Below are positions 27,147-36,375 of a DNA stretch of 64,000 bases, one piece after another. Below the pieces are notes generated by a model that had not been told where the DNA came from, ran no database searches, and saw only the letters and a list, made by a program, of their open reading frames with translations. Source of the stretch: JAPPHA01 sp963662815 (lineage in GTDB: Bacteria; Pseudomonadota; Alphaproteobacteria; Rhodobacterales; Rhodobacteraceae); assembly GCA_963662815.2 (NCBI GenBank), contig CAXXWA010000020.1, positions 310,001-374,000 on the forward strand, in the 5' to 3' direction. The translations under genes and the position numbers were made by a program. Positions within the stretch are counted from its first letter, which is position 1. Each line of letters starts with the position of its first letter.

Positions 27147-28187
27147 TCAGACCTCTTCGAAAACCTCCGGTATGTCGTCGCGCGCCTCCTCGAGCCAGGA
27201 TGGCACGGGCAGCCCCTTCGACCTGAGGAACGCGGGATTGAACAGCTTGGACTGGTAGCGGTTGCCGTAATCGCAGAGCACGGTCACGATCACGTGTCCC
27301 GGACCGAGATCCTTCGCCATCCTCATCGCCCCGGCGACATTGATGCCGGAAGACCCGCCTAGGCACATTCCTTCCTCTCTCAGAAGCGCGAAGACTACCT
27401 GCAGCGCTTCCGAATCGGGAATCCGGTACGCCAAGTCCACTTCGAGTCCCTCGAGATTGCCGGTAATTCTGCCCTGGCCGATGCCTTCCGTGATCGACGT
27501 CCCGGAGGCCGCAAGCTCGCCATGCACGTAGTGGCTGTAGAGCGCCGCCCCCTCGGGGTCCGCCAAGCCGATCCTGACGTCGCCCTTCCTGGATCGAAGT
27601 CCTTCGGCGACGCCGGCAAGGGTCCCCCCGGTACCGACCGCGCAGATGAAGCCGTCGATGCGGCCGCCGGTCTGGTCCCAGATTTCGCGGGCAGTGGTTT
27701 CGACGTGGACCTCGCGATTCGCCACGTTGTCGAACTGGTTCGCCCAGACCGCGCCGCTCGCCTCCGTCCCGGCAAGCGTTGCCGCGAGGCGTCCCGAATA
27801 GCGCACGTAGTTGTTCGGATTCCGGTAAGGCACGGCCGGAACCTGGATGAGTTCGGCCCCGGCGAGGCGCAGCATGTCCTTCTTTTCCTCGCTCTGGGTA
27901 TCGGGAATCACGATGACAGTCCGATATCCGAGCGCAGCGCCCACAAGTGCAAGACCGATTCCGGTGTTTCCGGCCGTACCCTCGACGATTGTGCCTCCGG
28001 GCGCGAGTTCGCCTCGCGCCTCGGCATCGCGGATAATTCCGAGCGCAGCCCTGTCCTTCACCGACTGTCCCGGGTTCAGGAATTCGGCCTTTCCGAGGAT
28101 TTCGCAACCAGTCGCTTCCGAGGCCCTGGTCAACCGGATCAGCGGCGTGTTTCCGACCGCATCCGGCAAGTCCGATCGAATTTGCAT
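27147..28187 (-). CDS. Cysteine synthase / PLP-dependent beta-replacing enzyme
   Basis: A 346-residue fold type II PLP enzyme of the cysteine synthase/cystathionine beta-synthase family. The PLP lysine is K44 in PGQSVKDRAA; GTAGNTGIGLAL near 69-80 binds the substrate carboxylate and GTGGT near 185 the PLP phosphate. It forms cysteine from O-acetylserine and sulfide or a related reaction. The ending with LCDYGNRYQSKLFNP is like the longer CysK-type proteins found in alphaproteobacteria. IS copy B lies 64 bases before its start. Confidence 0.87.
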   Translation of the reverse strand: MQIRSDLPDAVGNTPLIRLTRASEATGCEILGKAEFLNPGQSVKDRAALGIIRDAEARGELAPGGTIVEGTAGNTGIGLALVGAALGYRTVIVIPDTQSEEKKDMLRLAGAELIQVPAVPYRNPNNYVRYSGRLAATLAGTEASGAVWANQFDNVANREVHVETTAREIWDQTGGRIDGFICAVGTGGTLAGVAEGLRSRKGDVRIGLADPEGAALYSHYVHGELAASGTSITEGIGQGRITGNLEGLEVDLAYRIPDSEALQVVFALLREEGMCLGGSSGINVAGAMRMAKDLGPGHVIVTVLCDYGNRYQSKLFNPAFLRSKGLPVPSWLEEARDDIPEVFEEV

Positions 28188-28251
28188 GTCGCCCCGCCCT
28201 GTTCTGAAGCTTCGTATTACTTTGGCGCCGTCTTGCGTTCAACCTGCCGGC

Positions 28252-28261
28252 GGCTGAAGAA
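28252..28261. repeat. Left target-site duplication of IS copy B
   Basis: GGCTGAAGAA directly before CAGGGG; identical to 30423-30432. A perfect 10-bp duplication implies recent insertion. Confidence 0.92.
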
Positions 28262-28390
28262 CAGGGGCATCCCACGCTGATTTCGGCTGGTTTTCCTTGA
28301 CACCGGGCTTGTCTGCGTTGCATGCGCGCGCGACCGCGGAGCCGGAATTTTCCGCTGGCGTTCCCGTCCCGGACGTGCGATGCTCCGGCC

Positions 28391-29116
28391 ATGTCGATTC
28401 GCAAGCGCCTCGAGTTCCATGCCCCGTTTCGCGGGATGCCGGCGGGGTTTTCCCTGTCGGACGTCGAGATCCGGCTGGCCAGGCCGCAGGAGCGCCCGCT
28501 CTGGGACTCGCTGATGGACGAGCGCCGCCATCTCGGCTTCCAGCGGCTGGCGGCCCGCGGCCTGCGCTGCGTGGCAAGCTTCGGGGACCGGTGGCTGGGC
28601 CTGGCGGCGTGGCAGAACGGCGCCTTCAAGTGCGCTCCGCGCGACAGGTGGTGCGGCTGGAGGCCGGAGCAGCAGTTCCGGCGGCTGGAGATGGTGGCGA
28701 ACAACACGCGTTTCCTGATCCTGTCCGAGCCGGGGGTGTTCCCGAACCTCGCCTCCTTCTTCCTGTCGCGGATGACCCGCCGGCTCGCCGGCGACTGGCT
28801 GGCGGCGCACGGGCACCGGGTGCTCCTGGCGGAGACGTTCTGCGACCCGGCCAGGTTTTCCGATGTACAGTGCGGCACGATGTACAGTGCGGCGGGCTGG
28901 CGGATGCTGGGCCGGACGAAGGGCTTCGCCCGCGCCAACGGGCGCTGCACCGATCCCCACGGCAGGCCGAAGGAGATCTTCGCGGCGCCGCCGGGCCCGA
29001 CGCCCGGGCGCTGCTCTCGAGCCCGCAGCCGCTGCCGCCGGACGTGGCGCCTCCCGCCGGCCCCGGTCTGGCGCCGCGGGACCCCGGGACGATGCGCTCG
29101 CTGCACGCCGAGCTGA
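28391..29116 (+). CDS. DUF4338 protein, DruA-like, carried by the IS
   Basis: A 241-residue DUF4338 protein, the family of Druantia component DruA. RLEFHAPFRGMPAGFSL, WDSLMDERRHLGFQRLAARGLR, GWRPEQQFRRLEMVANNTRFLIL and LLAETFCDPARFSG-like segments mark the family. A 12-base in-frame insertion (GATGTACAGTGC) adds DVQC before GTMYSAAGW. Compared with copy A one base is missing near 28992, so the last 40 residues run in another frame and overlap the transposase start by 25 bases. Its role in the element (target choice, regulation, or defence-like) is unknown. Confidence 0.75.
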   Translation: MSIRKRLEFHAPFRGMPAGFSLSDVEIRLARPQERPLWDSLMDERRHLGFQRLAARGLRCVASFGDRWLGLAAWQNGAFKCAPRDRWCGWRPEQQFRRLEMVANNTRFLILSEPGVFPNLASFFLSRMTRRLAGDWLAAHGHRVLLAETFCDPARFSDVQCGTMYSAAGWRMLGRTKGFARANGRCTDPHGRPKEIFAAPPGPTPGRCSRARSRCRRTWRLPPAPVWRRGTPGRCARCTPS

Positions 29117-30222
29117 TGAGGATGCCCGACTTCCGCCGGGCGCAGGGCAGGAAGCACGCGGTGGCCTGCGTGCTCGCCGTGCACATCCTCGCCGAGCTCG
29201 CGAACATGAAGGGCTGCCTGGCCGCCGCGCAGTTCGCGCGCTCGCTGTCGCAGGAGGAGCTTGCCGCCGTCGGCGCCTGGCGGAACCCGAAGACGGGGCT
29301 TCGCGAGCCGGTCTCGAAGTCCACGATCCACAGGGTCGTGCAGTCGGTCGACCCCGAGGCGCTGGAGGACGTGGTCGGCCGCTGGTCCCGGCCCCGGCTT
29401 CCCCTCGCCCGGGCGCTCGCCGCCGACGGCAAGCGCATCCGCGGCGCCAACCGCAACGGCGACGGCCATCACGAGACCGTGGCCCTCGTCGACCACGCGA
29501 CCGGCGCGCCCTTCGCGCTCCTGAACTTCGGCGACGAAGGCGGCGGGCCGGCGGCCACGCACGACCTCCTGGAGCGCAGCGACGTCCGCGGCCGGGTCAT
29601 CACCCTCGACGCGCTGACCGCGGTCCGCAAGACCGCGAAGATGGTCACCGGGCGCTGCGGAGCCGACTATGTCTTCTCGGTCAAGGGCAACGCGCCGGAG
29701 ACCTTCGGCATCCTCGACGGCATCGACTGGGAGAGGGACGCCACCGGCCGCTTCGCGGAGGATCTCGAAAAGGTTCACGGCCGCCTGGAGCAGCGCTCCA
29801 TCAGCGTCCTGACGCCGCTCAAGCGCCTGATCAACTACCCCGGCGTCAGCCAGATCGCCCGGATCACCCGCTACCGGGAGCCGCTGAAGAAGGACGGCGA
29901 CGATGGGGGAAACGACTGCACCGAGATCGCGTATGTCATCACCTCGCTGGATGCCGAAGCCGCGTCGCCGGAGGAGCTGCTGAAGCTGAATCGCGGACAC
30001 TGGAGTGTGGAGAACCTGAACCACCGCCAGAGGGACTGCGTCTTCGGCGAGGACGCCTGCCTGACCCGCACCGGCAACGGCCCGGCGAACCGGGCCAGCC
30101 TGAACAGCATCGCGCTCGCGGTGGTCTTCGCCAGCCGCCGCGAGGCGGAGAGCCTCGCCGAGACCCGGCGACGCCTGCAGCTGAACCGCAGCGAGGCCAT
30201 CGCCGCCCTGACCCGGCCCTGA
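29092..30222 (+). CDS. ISAs1 family transposase, copy B
   Basis: A 376-residue DDE transposase starting MRSLHAELMRMPDFRRAQG. Aspartates in ALAADGKRIRGA and VITLDAL, and glutamate in GHWSVEN are in place. The start overlaps the end of the DUF4338 gene, which suggests coupled translation. Length is typical of ISAs1 transposases. It moves the element with a 10-bp target duplication, as the flanks show. Confidence 0.93.
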   Translation: MRSLHAELMRMPDFRRAQGRKHAVACVLAVHILAELANMKGCLAAAQFARSLSQEELAAVGAWRNPKTGLREPVSKSTIHRVVQSVDPEALEDVVGRWSRPRLPLARALAADGKRIRGANRNGDGHHETVALVDHATGAPFALLNFGDEGGGPAATHDLLERSDVRGRVITLDALTAVRKTAKMVTGRCGADYVFSVKGNAPETFGILDGIDWERDATGRFAEDLEKVHGRLEQRSISVLTPLKRLINYPGVSQIARITRYREPLKKDGDDGGNDCTEIAYVITSLDAEAASPEELLKLNRGHWSVENLNHRQRDCVFGEDACLTRTGNGPANRASLNSIALAVVFASRREAESLAETRRRLQLNRSEAIAALTRP

Positions 30223-30422
30223 GAGCCGGGCCGCGTCCGGGCCGGCTCCCGGACGCCGCCGGCAGGCCGCCAAGCCCCGAAAACGAATCACCAAGGGACC
30301 GGAACCGGCGCCCGCGACGGCGCGCGGACGGCTCCGCAAACCCGGAATCCGGCCGGAACGCCCCGGTCCGCCCCCCGTTCGGCGGCAAATCGGAAAATCG
30401 CCAACAGCGTGGGAAAGTCCTG

Positions 30423-30432
30423 GGCTGAAGAA
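30423..30432. repeat. Right target-site duplication of IS copy B
   Basis: GGCTGAAGAA directly after the TCCTG end; identical to the left copy. Confidence 0.92.
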
Positions 30433-30444
30433 GGAACCCTGCGA

Positions 30445-31395
30445 CTACCAGACGAAATGCAGAAATACGTAGACCAGATAGAGGGCAGCGAGCGTGCCGC
30501 CCTCCAGCCGGCTTATGCGGCGGCCGGAAATCATGAACAGGACCAGGAGGATCTTCGCGGCAAGAAGCACCAAAAGATCGAAACCGATCATCTGGGGCGA
30601 AAACGGCAACGGAGCGAAGAGGCCCGTGACGCCGGCGACTCCGACGAGATTGAAAATATTGCTGCCGAGCACATTGCCAAGGCAAACATCCGTCTGCCGG
30701 CGCCACGCGGCAACGAGAGCTGTCGCCAGTTCGGGAAGCGATGTTCCGATGGCAATCACGGTAAGGCCGATGATCTCTTCCGACACGTTGAAGCTTCTCG
30801 CAAGATCGGCGGCACCTTCGACGAGCCACTCGGCTCCCAAGGTCAGGCAGGCGATCCCAAGGGCGATCGAGACGAACGCGATGCCCGAATTAAATCGTAC
30901 CGGACCGATGCCGGCGTCGGCGTCTCGGTCGACGGTCGCAGCGACTCTTGCGCCGCGGGATGCGCTGCGCATCATCAGCACCAGGTATGTCACGAGCATG
31001 ATCAACAGTGCGGCGGCATGCCAACGGACGAGCATTCCGGACAGTCCGATTCCAACGAATGCGATCGTCGCCGCAGACATGAACAGAACGTCGCGCTTCA
31101 GCACCTGCGTCTCGATCGTGAATGGAAGGAACAGCGCCGCAAGCCCGATGACCAGCAGCGAGTTGACAAGGTTGCTCCCGACGATGTTTCCGACGGCAAG
31201 CCCCGGCGCTCCGGCGAGAGCGGCGTTGACGCAGACGACCGCTTCGGGAAGCGAGGTTCCTACGCCGACAACCGTGACGCCGACGACAAAGCGGGGCACT
31301 CCCCAGCGGTCCGCAAGGTAGGCTGCTCCCCTGACGATGGCTTCGCCGCCCGCGAGGAGCAAGGCAAGGCCCGCCGAAATCAGGATAATCGTCAT
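30445..31395 (-). CDS. CaCA family calcium/sodium (cation/H+) antiporter
   Basis: A 316-residue inner-membrane antiporter with the two inverted alpha repeats of the family: GVGTSLPEAVV with GNIVGSNLVN in the first half and AIGTSLPELAT with GNVLGSNIFN in the second. About ten hydrophobic segments are visible. ATG 31395 removes a non-membrane, Arg-rich leader that an earlier start would add. It exports cations using the Na+ or H+ gradient. IS copy B inserted 13 bases past its stop, so the gene itself is intact. Confidence 0.88.
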   Translation of the reverse strand: MTIILISAGLALLLAGGEAIVRGAAYLADRWGVPRFVVGVTVVGVGTSLPEAVVCVNAALAGAPGLAVGNIVGSNLVNSLLVIGLAALFLPFTIETQVLKRDVLFMSAATIAFVGIGLSGMLVRWHAAALLIMLVTYLVLMMRSASRGARVAATVDRDADAGIGPVRFNSGIAFVSIALGIACLTLGAEWLVEGAADLARSFNVSEEIIGLTVIAIGTSLPELATALVAAWRRQTDVCLGNVLGSNIFNLVGVAGVTGLFAPLPFSPQMIGFDLLVLLAAKILLVLFMISGRRISRLEGGTLAALYLVYVFLHFVW

Positions 31396-31650
31396 GTCGT
31401 CATCGCGGCGGTCTCCCGGGTGCATCCTGATACTTCCATTCAGGGCAGGCCTCAATGGATTGATCCATCCCGGGGCCGGTGGGATTCCGCACGCGAACGC
31501 GGCGCGTCGGTCGAACCGGCAAACCTGTGTTTCGCAACGATCGGCCGGCGCGGATTTCCGGGACACGGCGGGCAGCAAGCGGCGGCGGGTTCCAAGCGAC
31601 GCGGCGAGGTTGTAGACTTGCCTCCATCATTCTTGAAAATTGAGAGAAAA

Positions 31651-32151
31651 ATGGAAGACCTGCCAAGATTTGTCATTGAGCGCGAGTTCGACGCGCCGCG
31701 GGAACACGTGTGGAACGCGTGGACCGATCCTGAAAAGCTCGCGCATTGGTACGGCCCCGGAGTGGAGACGGTCATTCACAAGCTTGACGTTCGTCCGGGA
31801 GGACTTTGGCTCTGCGAAATGCGGTGGGGAGGCAATCCAAACTACCAGCGCATCGAATTCAAGGAAGTGGTCGAGCCGGAACGACTCGTCTGGCTGCACT
31901 GCACCGCGGACGCGGAGTGGAATCTCACCGCCAGCCCGATGAACGCCGACTGGCCCAAGATCATCCATACGACCGTCACCCTGGACAATTCCGGCGGAAA
32001 GACACGCCTGAGACTGACATGGGTGCCGCATGACGCGAGTGAAGCGGAGATCGCCTGTTTCGCTAACGCCGGCGAAGGCATGACCAAGGGCTGGAACGCG
32101 GGAATGGACCTGATCGCGGAGCTCCTGACGCAGGCGAACGACGGGGATTGA
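31651..32151 (+). CDS. SRPBCC/AHSA1 domain protein
   Basis: A 166-residue START-like (activator of Hsp90 ATPase homologue 1) domain protein. The opening FVIEREFDAPREHVWNAWTDPEKLAHWYGP and the closing AGEGMTKGWNAGMDLIAELL are the family's hallmarks, with VRPGG-like and VTLDNSGGKTRLRLTW strands between. The ATG at 31651 follows GAGAGAA. These proteins bind hydrophobic ligands; the role here is unknown. It stands alone between divergent and parallel neighbours. Confidence 0.87.
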   Translation: MEDLPRFVIEREFDAPREHVWNAWTDPEKLAHWYGPGVETVIHKLDVRPGGLWLCEMRWGGNPNYQRIEFKEVVEPERLVWLHCTADAEWNLTASPMNADWPKIIHTTVTLDNSGGKTRLRLTWVPHDASEAEIACFANAGEGMTKGWNAGMDLIAELLTQANDGD

Positions 32152-32708
32152 TCATTTCGGCAAGCACGAATTCCGAACCTGCGCAGGCTGATTCCGTTCA
32201 GCACGCACCTCCCGCGCAATCCCGGCAACAGCCGGAATGCGTCCGGTCGCGACTTGCCTTGCTTTGTAGCGCATCCGGTGCCCGGGCGCACTTGACGACG
32301 CGCCGGTCATCCAGACGCCGGGAGGGTTCGGTCAGGGCTTCAGCGGAGCGATCCAAGCGCCAGGCACCGCCGCGGACAGTTCTGCGCTCTAATCGACGGA
32401 GTGTGGAAGGACCCGAATGCCGCCGTTGACGGCTGCGGCCGTCTGCTTGGCCCGCCCGGACTTCAGCGAAAGGAAGGGGAACGACATATGAGAGTGCCGC
32501 TCCGATTGCCGCACCATCGCGTTGACCGTATATTCTTTGTCGCAACGCTGTCTGAACCCGCTTGGTCCGCCCGCCCGCTTAAAGGAATAACCCGTTTCCA
32601 TACCAGGGGTCGCTCCTCGAGCCCGAACGAATAGGCGGGGCTTCATCCAGATTCCGGGATGGCATTGCAACGGCGCGGCGGTCAGACCTGAAGGAATGAA
32701 GTCAAGCA
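32152..32708. other. Intergenic, no gene recognised
   Basis: About 560 bases. Open frames of 77-115 codons occur on both strands without motifs. The last 50 bases form the leader of the small membrane protein gene. Confidence 0.45.
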
Positions 32709-33056
32709 ATGCAGGGCGAAATTGACAAACGGGAAAGCGGCGGAACAGCCAAGCTTGTATATTTCATTTATCTCGGATCACTTGTGTTCTGGATTCTGGT
32801 CATTGTTGGCCTCATCATCGCCTACGTGAATCGGGACCACAACGGCGGATGGGTCGATGAACACTATCGATTCCAGATCCGGACCTTCTGGATCGGACTG
32901 CTATACGGTGCAATATCCACTATCGCCGTCTTCTTCGTGATCGGATGGGTGCTGCTGGTCCTGTGGATAGTCTGGTGGATCGTCAGGTGCGCGAAGGGTC
33001 TCAAGGCCGTGTCCCGATCTGAGCCCTATCCGAACGTGAAGACCTGGCTCTGGTGA
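32709..33056 (+). CDS. Small membrane protein, DUF4870-like
   Basis: A 115-residue protein with three hydrophobic helices at about 15-41, 59-83 and 84-95. The stretch DEHYRFQIRTFWIGLLYG and the ending SEPYPNVKTWLW match the DUF4870/hypothetical TMEM-like small membrane family common in proteobacteria. Function unknown. Start at ATG 32709 gives a charged N-terminus before the first helix. Confidence 0.7.
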   Translation: MQGEIDKRESGGTAKLVYFIYLGSLVFWILVIVGLIIAYVNRDHNGGWVDEHYRFQIRTFWIGLLYGAISTIAVFFVIGWVLLVLWIVWWIVRCAKGLKAVSRSEPYPNVKTWLW

Positions 33057-33636
33057 CGCCAAAACCGAATTCAGCTCTCGATACGGCATGTTTAAAAAGG
33101 AGAGGCTCCCGCAATGCCAAGTTGTGGGAATCTCCAAATGCCGCGATGGATTTGCGAGCCGCGGATAGGGCTTTTGCAGGCAAATTCCCCCACGCCTCGC
33201 AAGCCTTGCGCGGCCCTCATGGGCAGGCGTGAACCAAAGGCAGCACGCAGGCTTTCAATCCCCGAGGTGCCGGTTCTACTCCGGTCGTCCGCTCCATGAA
33301 ACCGAATTCGGGATTTCGGGTCTTTGACGACCCTGACCTGCAGGAACGCCCCGGAACATGTCCTTGGGCGTGGCGTCAAAATGCACCGGTCTTTCGAGTG
33401 CGACCTTGCTCGGCTGTTGCCCCGAGGCCCAGGTCCGCGCTTCCTGGCGTATCTTCGGCGAAGATAATTTTCCCCTCCGCTTTGATCACGGGAAAAACGG
33501 CGTTTTGGCCAAATTGTGCAGCAACTGATTTCCGCTTCAGCTCCGTGCGCCCGACGGCAAGCCGCTGTTCGCGACAAGCTGCACATTGGAGAGCCGCTTG
33601 CCCCGAATGTCTTCGACGATGCGCGCATCCGGTGGA
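33057..33636. other. Decayed mobile-element region, no intact gene
   Basis: No intact coding frame. It holds a tRNA 3'-end-like scar (33252-33297) and, on the minus strand, tails of frames that continue from the IS1595-type relic. Confidence 0.5.
33252..33297 (+). other. tRNA 3'-half-like scar
   Basis: GCCGG-TTCTACT-CCGGT forms a 5-bp T-stem with 7-base loop, followed by CGTCCGC, T and CCA as a tRNA 3' end would be. The matching 5' acceptor strand GCGGACG is not found upstream at tRNA distance, and the anticodon arm does not pair. It may be the displaced 3' fragment of a tRNA left by an integrative element. Confidence 0.4.
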
Positions 33637-34225
33637 TCGCGTCTGCAGCACGGACATTGTAACGACCAGCGAATTCCAAAACGTAGCGATGAAGATGCTT
33701 CTTGCTGAACTTGCGAAACACGCCCTTGTGACCGCGGTTTGGGACTGACCATAGTGATTCGGTGCCGTTCGTGCGCGCCACGTCCCGGACGTATTCCCCA
33801 GCGCTGTGATTGACCACCGAGTGCATCCGATCCATGCCCGGATACGAGTTGCCTTCGTCGGTGTAGATCCGTGGGTCCGAATTCGTGTGGCCCTCGACGA
33901 GGCCGTGAAGCGTAGCCGCCTTCGTGCCGGGAATGACCTTTGCGACGACCTTGTTGGTCTCGCTGTCGTTGACGCACGCAACGATCTCCTTGCCGACTCT
34001 GCCGTGCCCGCGTTCAGCTTTTGACCCAGTGCTTGTTCCTTTCCAAGCCGCGTCGCGGAAATCCTACTGTGCCGACTTGAAGCTGCCCCGGCCGTCGGAA
34101 GCCTCCATGGAAACCGCGCCGCTGGCGATCGAAAACCCGAGTTCGTCCATGTTCACCGGAGGTTACGGCACTTGGGCCGACCTGCTGCGCCTCTCGCATT
34201 TTCGGACAGCCTTTCTCCATCGCGA
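33637..34225 (-). pseudogene. IS1595 family transposase, degenerate
   Basis: Minus-strand pieces in several frames rebuild an IS1595-type transposase: GKEIVACVNDSETNKVVAKVIPGTK, YTDEGNSYPGMDRMHSVVNHSAGEYV, then LWSVPNRGHKGVFRKFSKKHLHRYVLEFAGR. The DDE core is split by frameshifts and a stop near 34020, and the N-terminus is reduced to KCERRSRSAQVP-like text. No inverted repeats were found. The relic abuts the next transposase gene. Confidence 0.72.
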
Positions 34226-34302
34226 TCTTGGAAACCGCCGAACATGCCGCGAAGGCTAGCCTGAATTCCCACGCTTGGGGGAGGTATGACGGATGACGGG
34301 TT

Positions 34303-36054
34303 TCACGGTCCGAATTCGAGCTTCAGTGCCCGGCCTTCGAGCCACGGCACGATGGTCTCGGTGTCGGCGAAACCGGCGTTGATCATCATCGGGTTGTGCG
34401 CCCGCCGCCCGAAGCGGACGCGGACGGCATGCTCGGAGATGGTGACGGTTGCGGTGGCATCGATGAAGCTGCGGAACAGGGTCCGTGCCCGCGCGCTCTT
34501 CTGTCCGTTTCCGATCCTGTTTGCCAGCAGCCTGTAGAGCCCGCTCGCCATGAGGGTGAGCTGGAGGTCGGTGTTGATGCGCATGGGCACGGCAGCGGAG
34601 AGCGCATCCATGTGGAAGAAGTCGATGGTTTCGGCGATCTGGTTCTCGATGACCATGCGCCGCGCATAGCGGTCGACGAGGTCGGCGGGCCGCGCCTCCA
34701 TCTGGTTGGTCACGAGCAGGACCGGGTCGTCGTGGCCGAGCCCGGTGATGGCGATCTGACGGATCTCGCCGGGATACTGTGGCAGGTGGATGGTCTCGTC
34801 GATGATCCGCGGCGTGCGGTAGCGGCGGCCGATGTTGGCGAGGCGGATGCGGCGCCAGTCGGCCTCGGGACGCGCGCGGAGCGCGGCGATGATTTTCTTC
34901 GAGCGCCGGCGCAGGGTGAGGAAGGCAATGCCCTGCCTGTCGATCTCGGCCAGGTTCGCCCGGGTGGTGAGGCGGCTGTCGAAGACCAGCTCGCCCGGCA
35001 GGCCGCCGGTCTCCGCGCGGTAGTCCGCGACGAAATGGAGGATGGCGTCGTTCTGGCGATCCTTGCGGATGGTGGCGTCGGCATAGCAGAACACGCGGGC
35101 CTCGGCATCGCGGGCGAGGAAGGCGAGAACCCCGTTCTGACGGCGCGAACGCTTGGAGACATAGTGCTTCTCGATCAGCGCCTTGTCGCCATGGTAGGGA
35201 ATGGTGTGGAAATCGAGGTCGAAGGAGGCGCCGGGACACAGGCCCTGGTCGCGGATGGCATGGTTCCACGCCCGCATCAGCCCGGGAAGCCGGCGCGGGT
35301 CGACCCGTGTGCTGTACTCGGTGAGGGTCGAACGCTTGGGCATGGCATTGAGGCCGGCGAAGAGCGCCAGGCCGGGATCGAAGACCTCGGCCATGGCCTG
35401 CGCGGGCCGACCGATGCCCCAGAGCTTGAGAGCAAGCAGCGCACGCCAGGCGGCGGACGCGGGGATCATGGCGCTCCCCGGCATGGCCGCCTCCTCGAGC
35501 AGGCGATCGAGATCGAGGGCCACCAGCATCGGGGCGAAGACGAACAGCCCGCCGAAGCGGGTGCGGAAGGCGCCGTCCTCGATGCGGAAGGCACGATGAT
35601 CGGCAACCGGCGCGATGTCGGGGCCGACGATGTCCGCCAGGACCGCCGCCGAGCGCCGGGGCAACCGCGCCAGTCCGGCTTCGCGGATCACCTTGGCCAC
35701 GGTCGACAGGCTGGCGGGACAGTCTTCGGCGTCGAGAACATCGACAATCTGGTGGATGGACATCTTCTGCTCCCGGCGCAGGGCCAGGATGCGGTCGTTG
35801 CGGCGCCCGCGTGTGACCGCGATCCCCGGTGCCGGCACCTCCTTCGGCTTCTGGGGCGGCTGGAAGAAGGCCCAGCCGGGATCGGCACGGAAGGCGGAGC
35901 AGAGGTTGCGGAAGGACCCGACGCTGTAACCGAAGGCTTCAGCTGCGGCCTTGCAGTCCATTCCGTCGACATAGCGGGCCCTGAGAGCCTCGTATCGTCT
36001 CTGTGCCGGGCTCTGCGGCTTGAGGAAAGTGTCCCTGATGCTCATAACCTTCAT
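34303..36054 (-). CDS. DDE transposase (large, IS4-like superfamily)
   Basis: A 583-residue transposase, full length and uninterrupted. The first 60 residues form a helix-turn-helix (RRYEALRARYVDGMDCKAAAEAFGYS), as in other long transposases, followed by FDLDFHTIPYHGD near 285 with the first catalytic aspartates, LVFDSRLTTRANL with the next, and QIAETIDFFHMDALS near 495 with the glutamate region. The element's ends are not clear: GCCTGAA appears at both flanks in inverted orientation (about 34258 and 36180), which may be chance. Family assignment within DDE transposases is open. Confidence 0.75.
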   Translation of the reverse strand: MKVMSIRDTFLKPQSPAQRRYEALRARYVDGMDCKAAAEAFGYSVGSFRNLCSAFRADPGWAFFQPPQKPKEVPAPGIAVTRGRRNDRILALRREQKMSIHQIVDVLDAEDCPASLSTVAKVIREAGLARLPRRSAAVLADIVGPDIAPVADHRAFRIEDGAFRTRFGGLFVFAPMLVALDLDRLLEEAAMPGSAMIPASAAWRALLALKLWGIGRPAQAMAEVFDPGLALFAGLNAMPKRSTLTEYSTRVDPRRLPGLMRAWNHAIRDQGLCPGASFDLDFHTIPYHGDKALIEKHYVSKRSRRQNGVLAFLARDAEARVFCYADATIRKDRQNDAILHFVADYRAETGGLPGELVFDSRLTTRANLAEIDRQGIAFLTLRRRSKKIIAALRARPEADWRRIRLANIGRRYRTPRIIDETIHLPQYPGEIRQIAITGLGHDDPVLLVTNQMEARPADLVDRYARRMVIENQIAETIDFFHMDALSAAVPMRINTDLQLTLMASGLYRLLANRIGNGQKSARARTLFRSFIDATATVTISEHAVRVRFGRRAHNPMMINAGFADTETIVPWLEGRALKLEFGP

Positions 36055-36375
36055 TGCTGCACAAAATACACATTGTCACAATATCATCATGGGCATTCCC
36101 TGTCAACCGCCTGATCCGGTGTTGATGTCAAGGGAACGTGGCTGACGGGTGGTTGGGCGCAAGATCCTGTTGTTTTCAGGCACGAGCGCCACCTGCGGAC
36201 GCGCATCATGGGGGCGATCGGTGCGAGAATTCCGTCGCCTCCATGCCGGGCGGCGTGCGGGGTTTCCATTATGATCTTACGATTATGATTACTACTGCGA
36301 ACTGTTTATATGACTTATTGCCAGCAAAAAGCCAATGAGAGCCGGGGAGAATCCAGAAAATATGACCGCCTCGCG
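36055..36375. other. Flank of the transposase gene, no gene recognised
   Basis: About 320 bases holding the transposase leader and AT-richer sequence near 36260-36330 (ATTATGATTACTACTGC). No coding frame stands out. The outer end of the transposase element should lie here. Confidence 0.4.

Larger units (their letters stand above)
28262..30422 (+). mobile_element. ISAs1-type element with DUF4338 gene, copy B
   Basis: A 2,161-bp element with the same ends as copy A and a perfect 10-bp target duplication. It carries two overlapping genes, DUF4338 (28391-29116) and the ISAs1-family transposase (29092-30222), followed by about 200 non-coding bases to the right inverted repeat. The transposase gene is uninterrupted, and the duplication is exact, so this is the better-preserved of the two copies. 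It lies between the cysteine synthase promoter region and the convergent end of the antiporter gene. Confidence 0.95.

Noticed and set aside
28391..29116. Druantia defence system
   Set aside because: Only the DruA-like family is present; no DruB-E, helicase or methyltransferase. It sits inside an IS with a transposase, so a defence operon cannot be claimed.
26899..30339. A 1,146-codon minus-strand open frame through cysK-type gene and IS copy B
   Set aside because: It is antisense to the IS genes and out of frame with the cysteine synthase and AlaX genes; high GC keeps it open. Its repeated Arg/Gly/Ala text has no motifs.
33252..33297. Intact tRNA gene
   Set aside because: Only T-arm and 3' acceptor strand fit; no 5' acceptor, D-arm or paired anticodon arm.
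34396..36114. A 572-codon plus-strand open frame opposite the large transposase
   Set aside because: Mirror of a high-GC gene; translation is low complexity, and the minus strand shows the clear transposase motifs.
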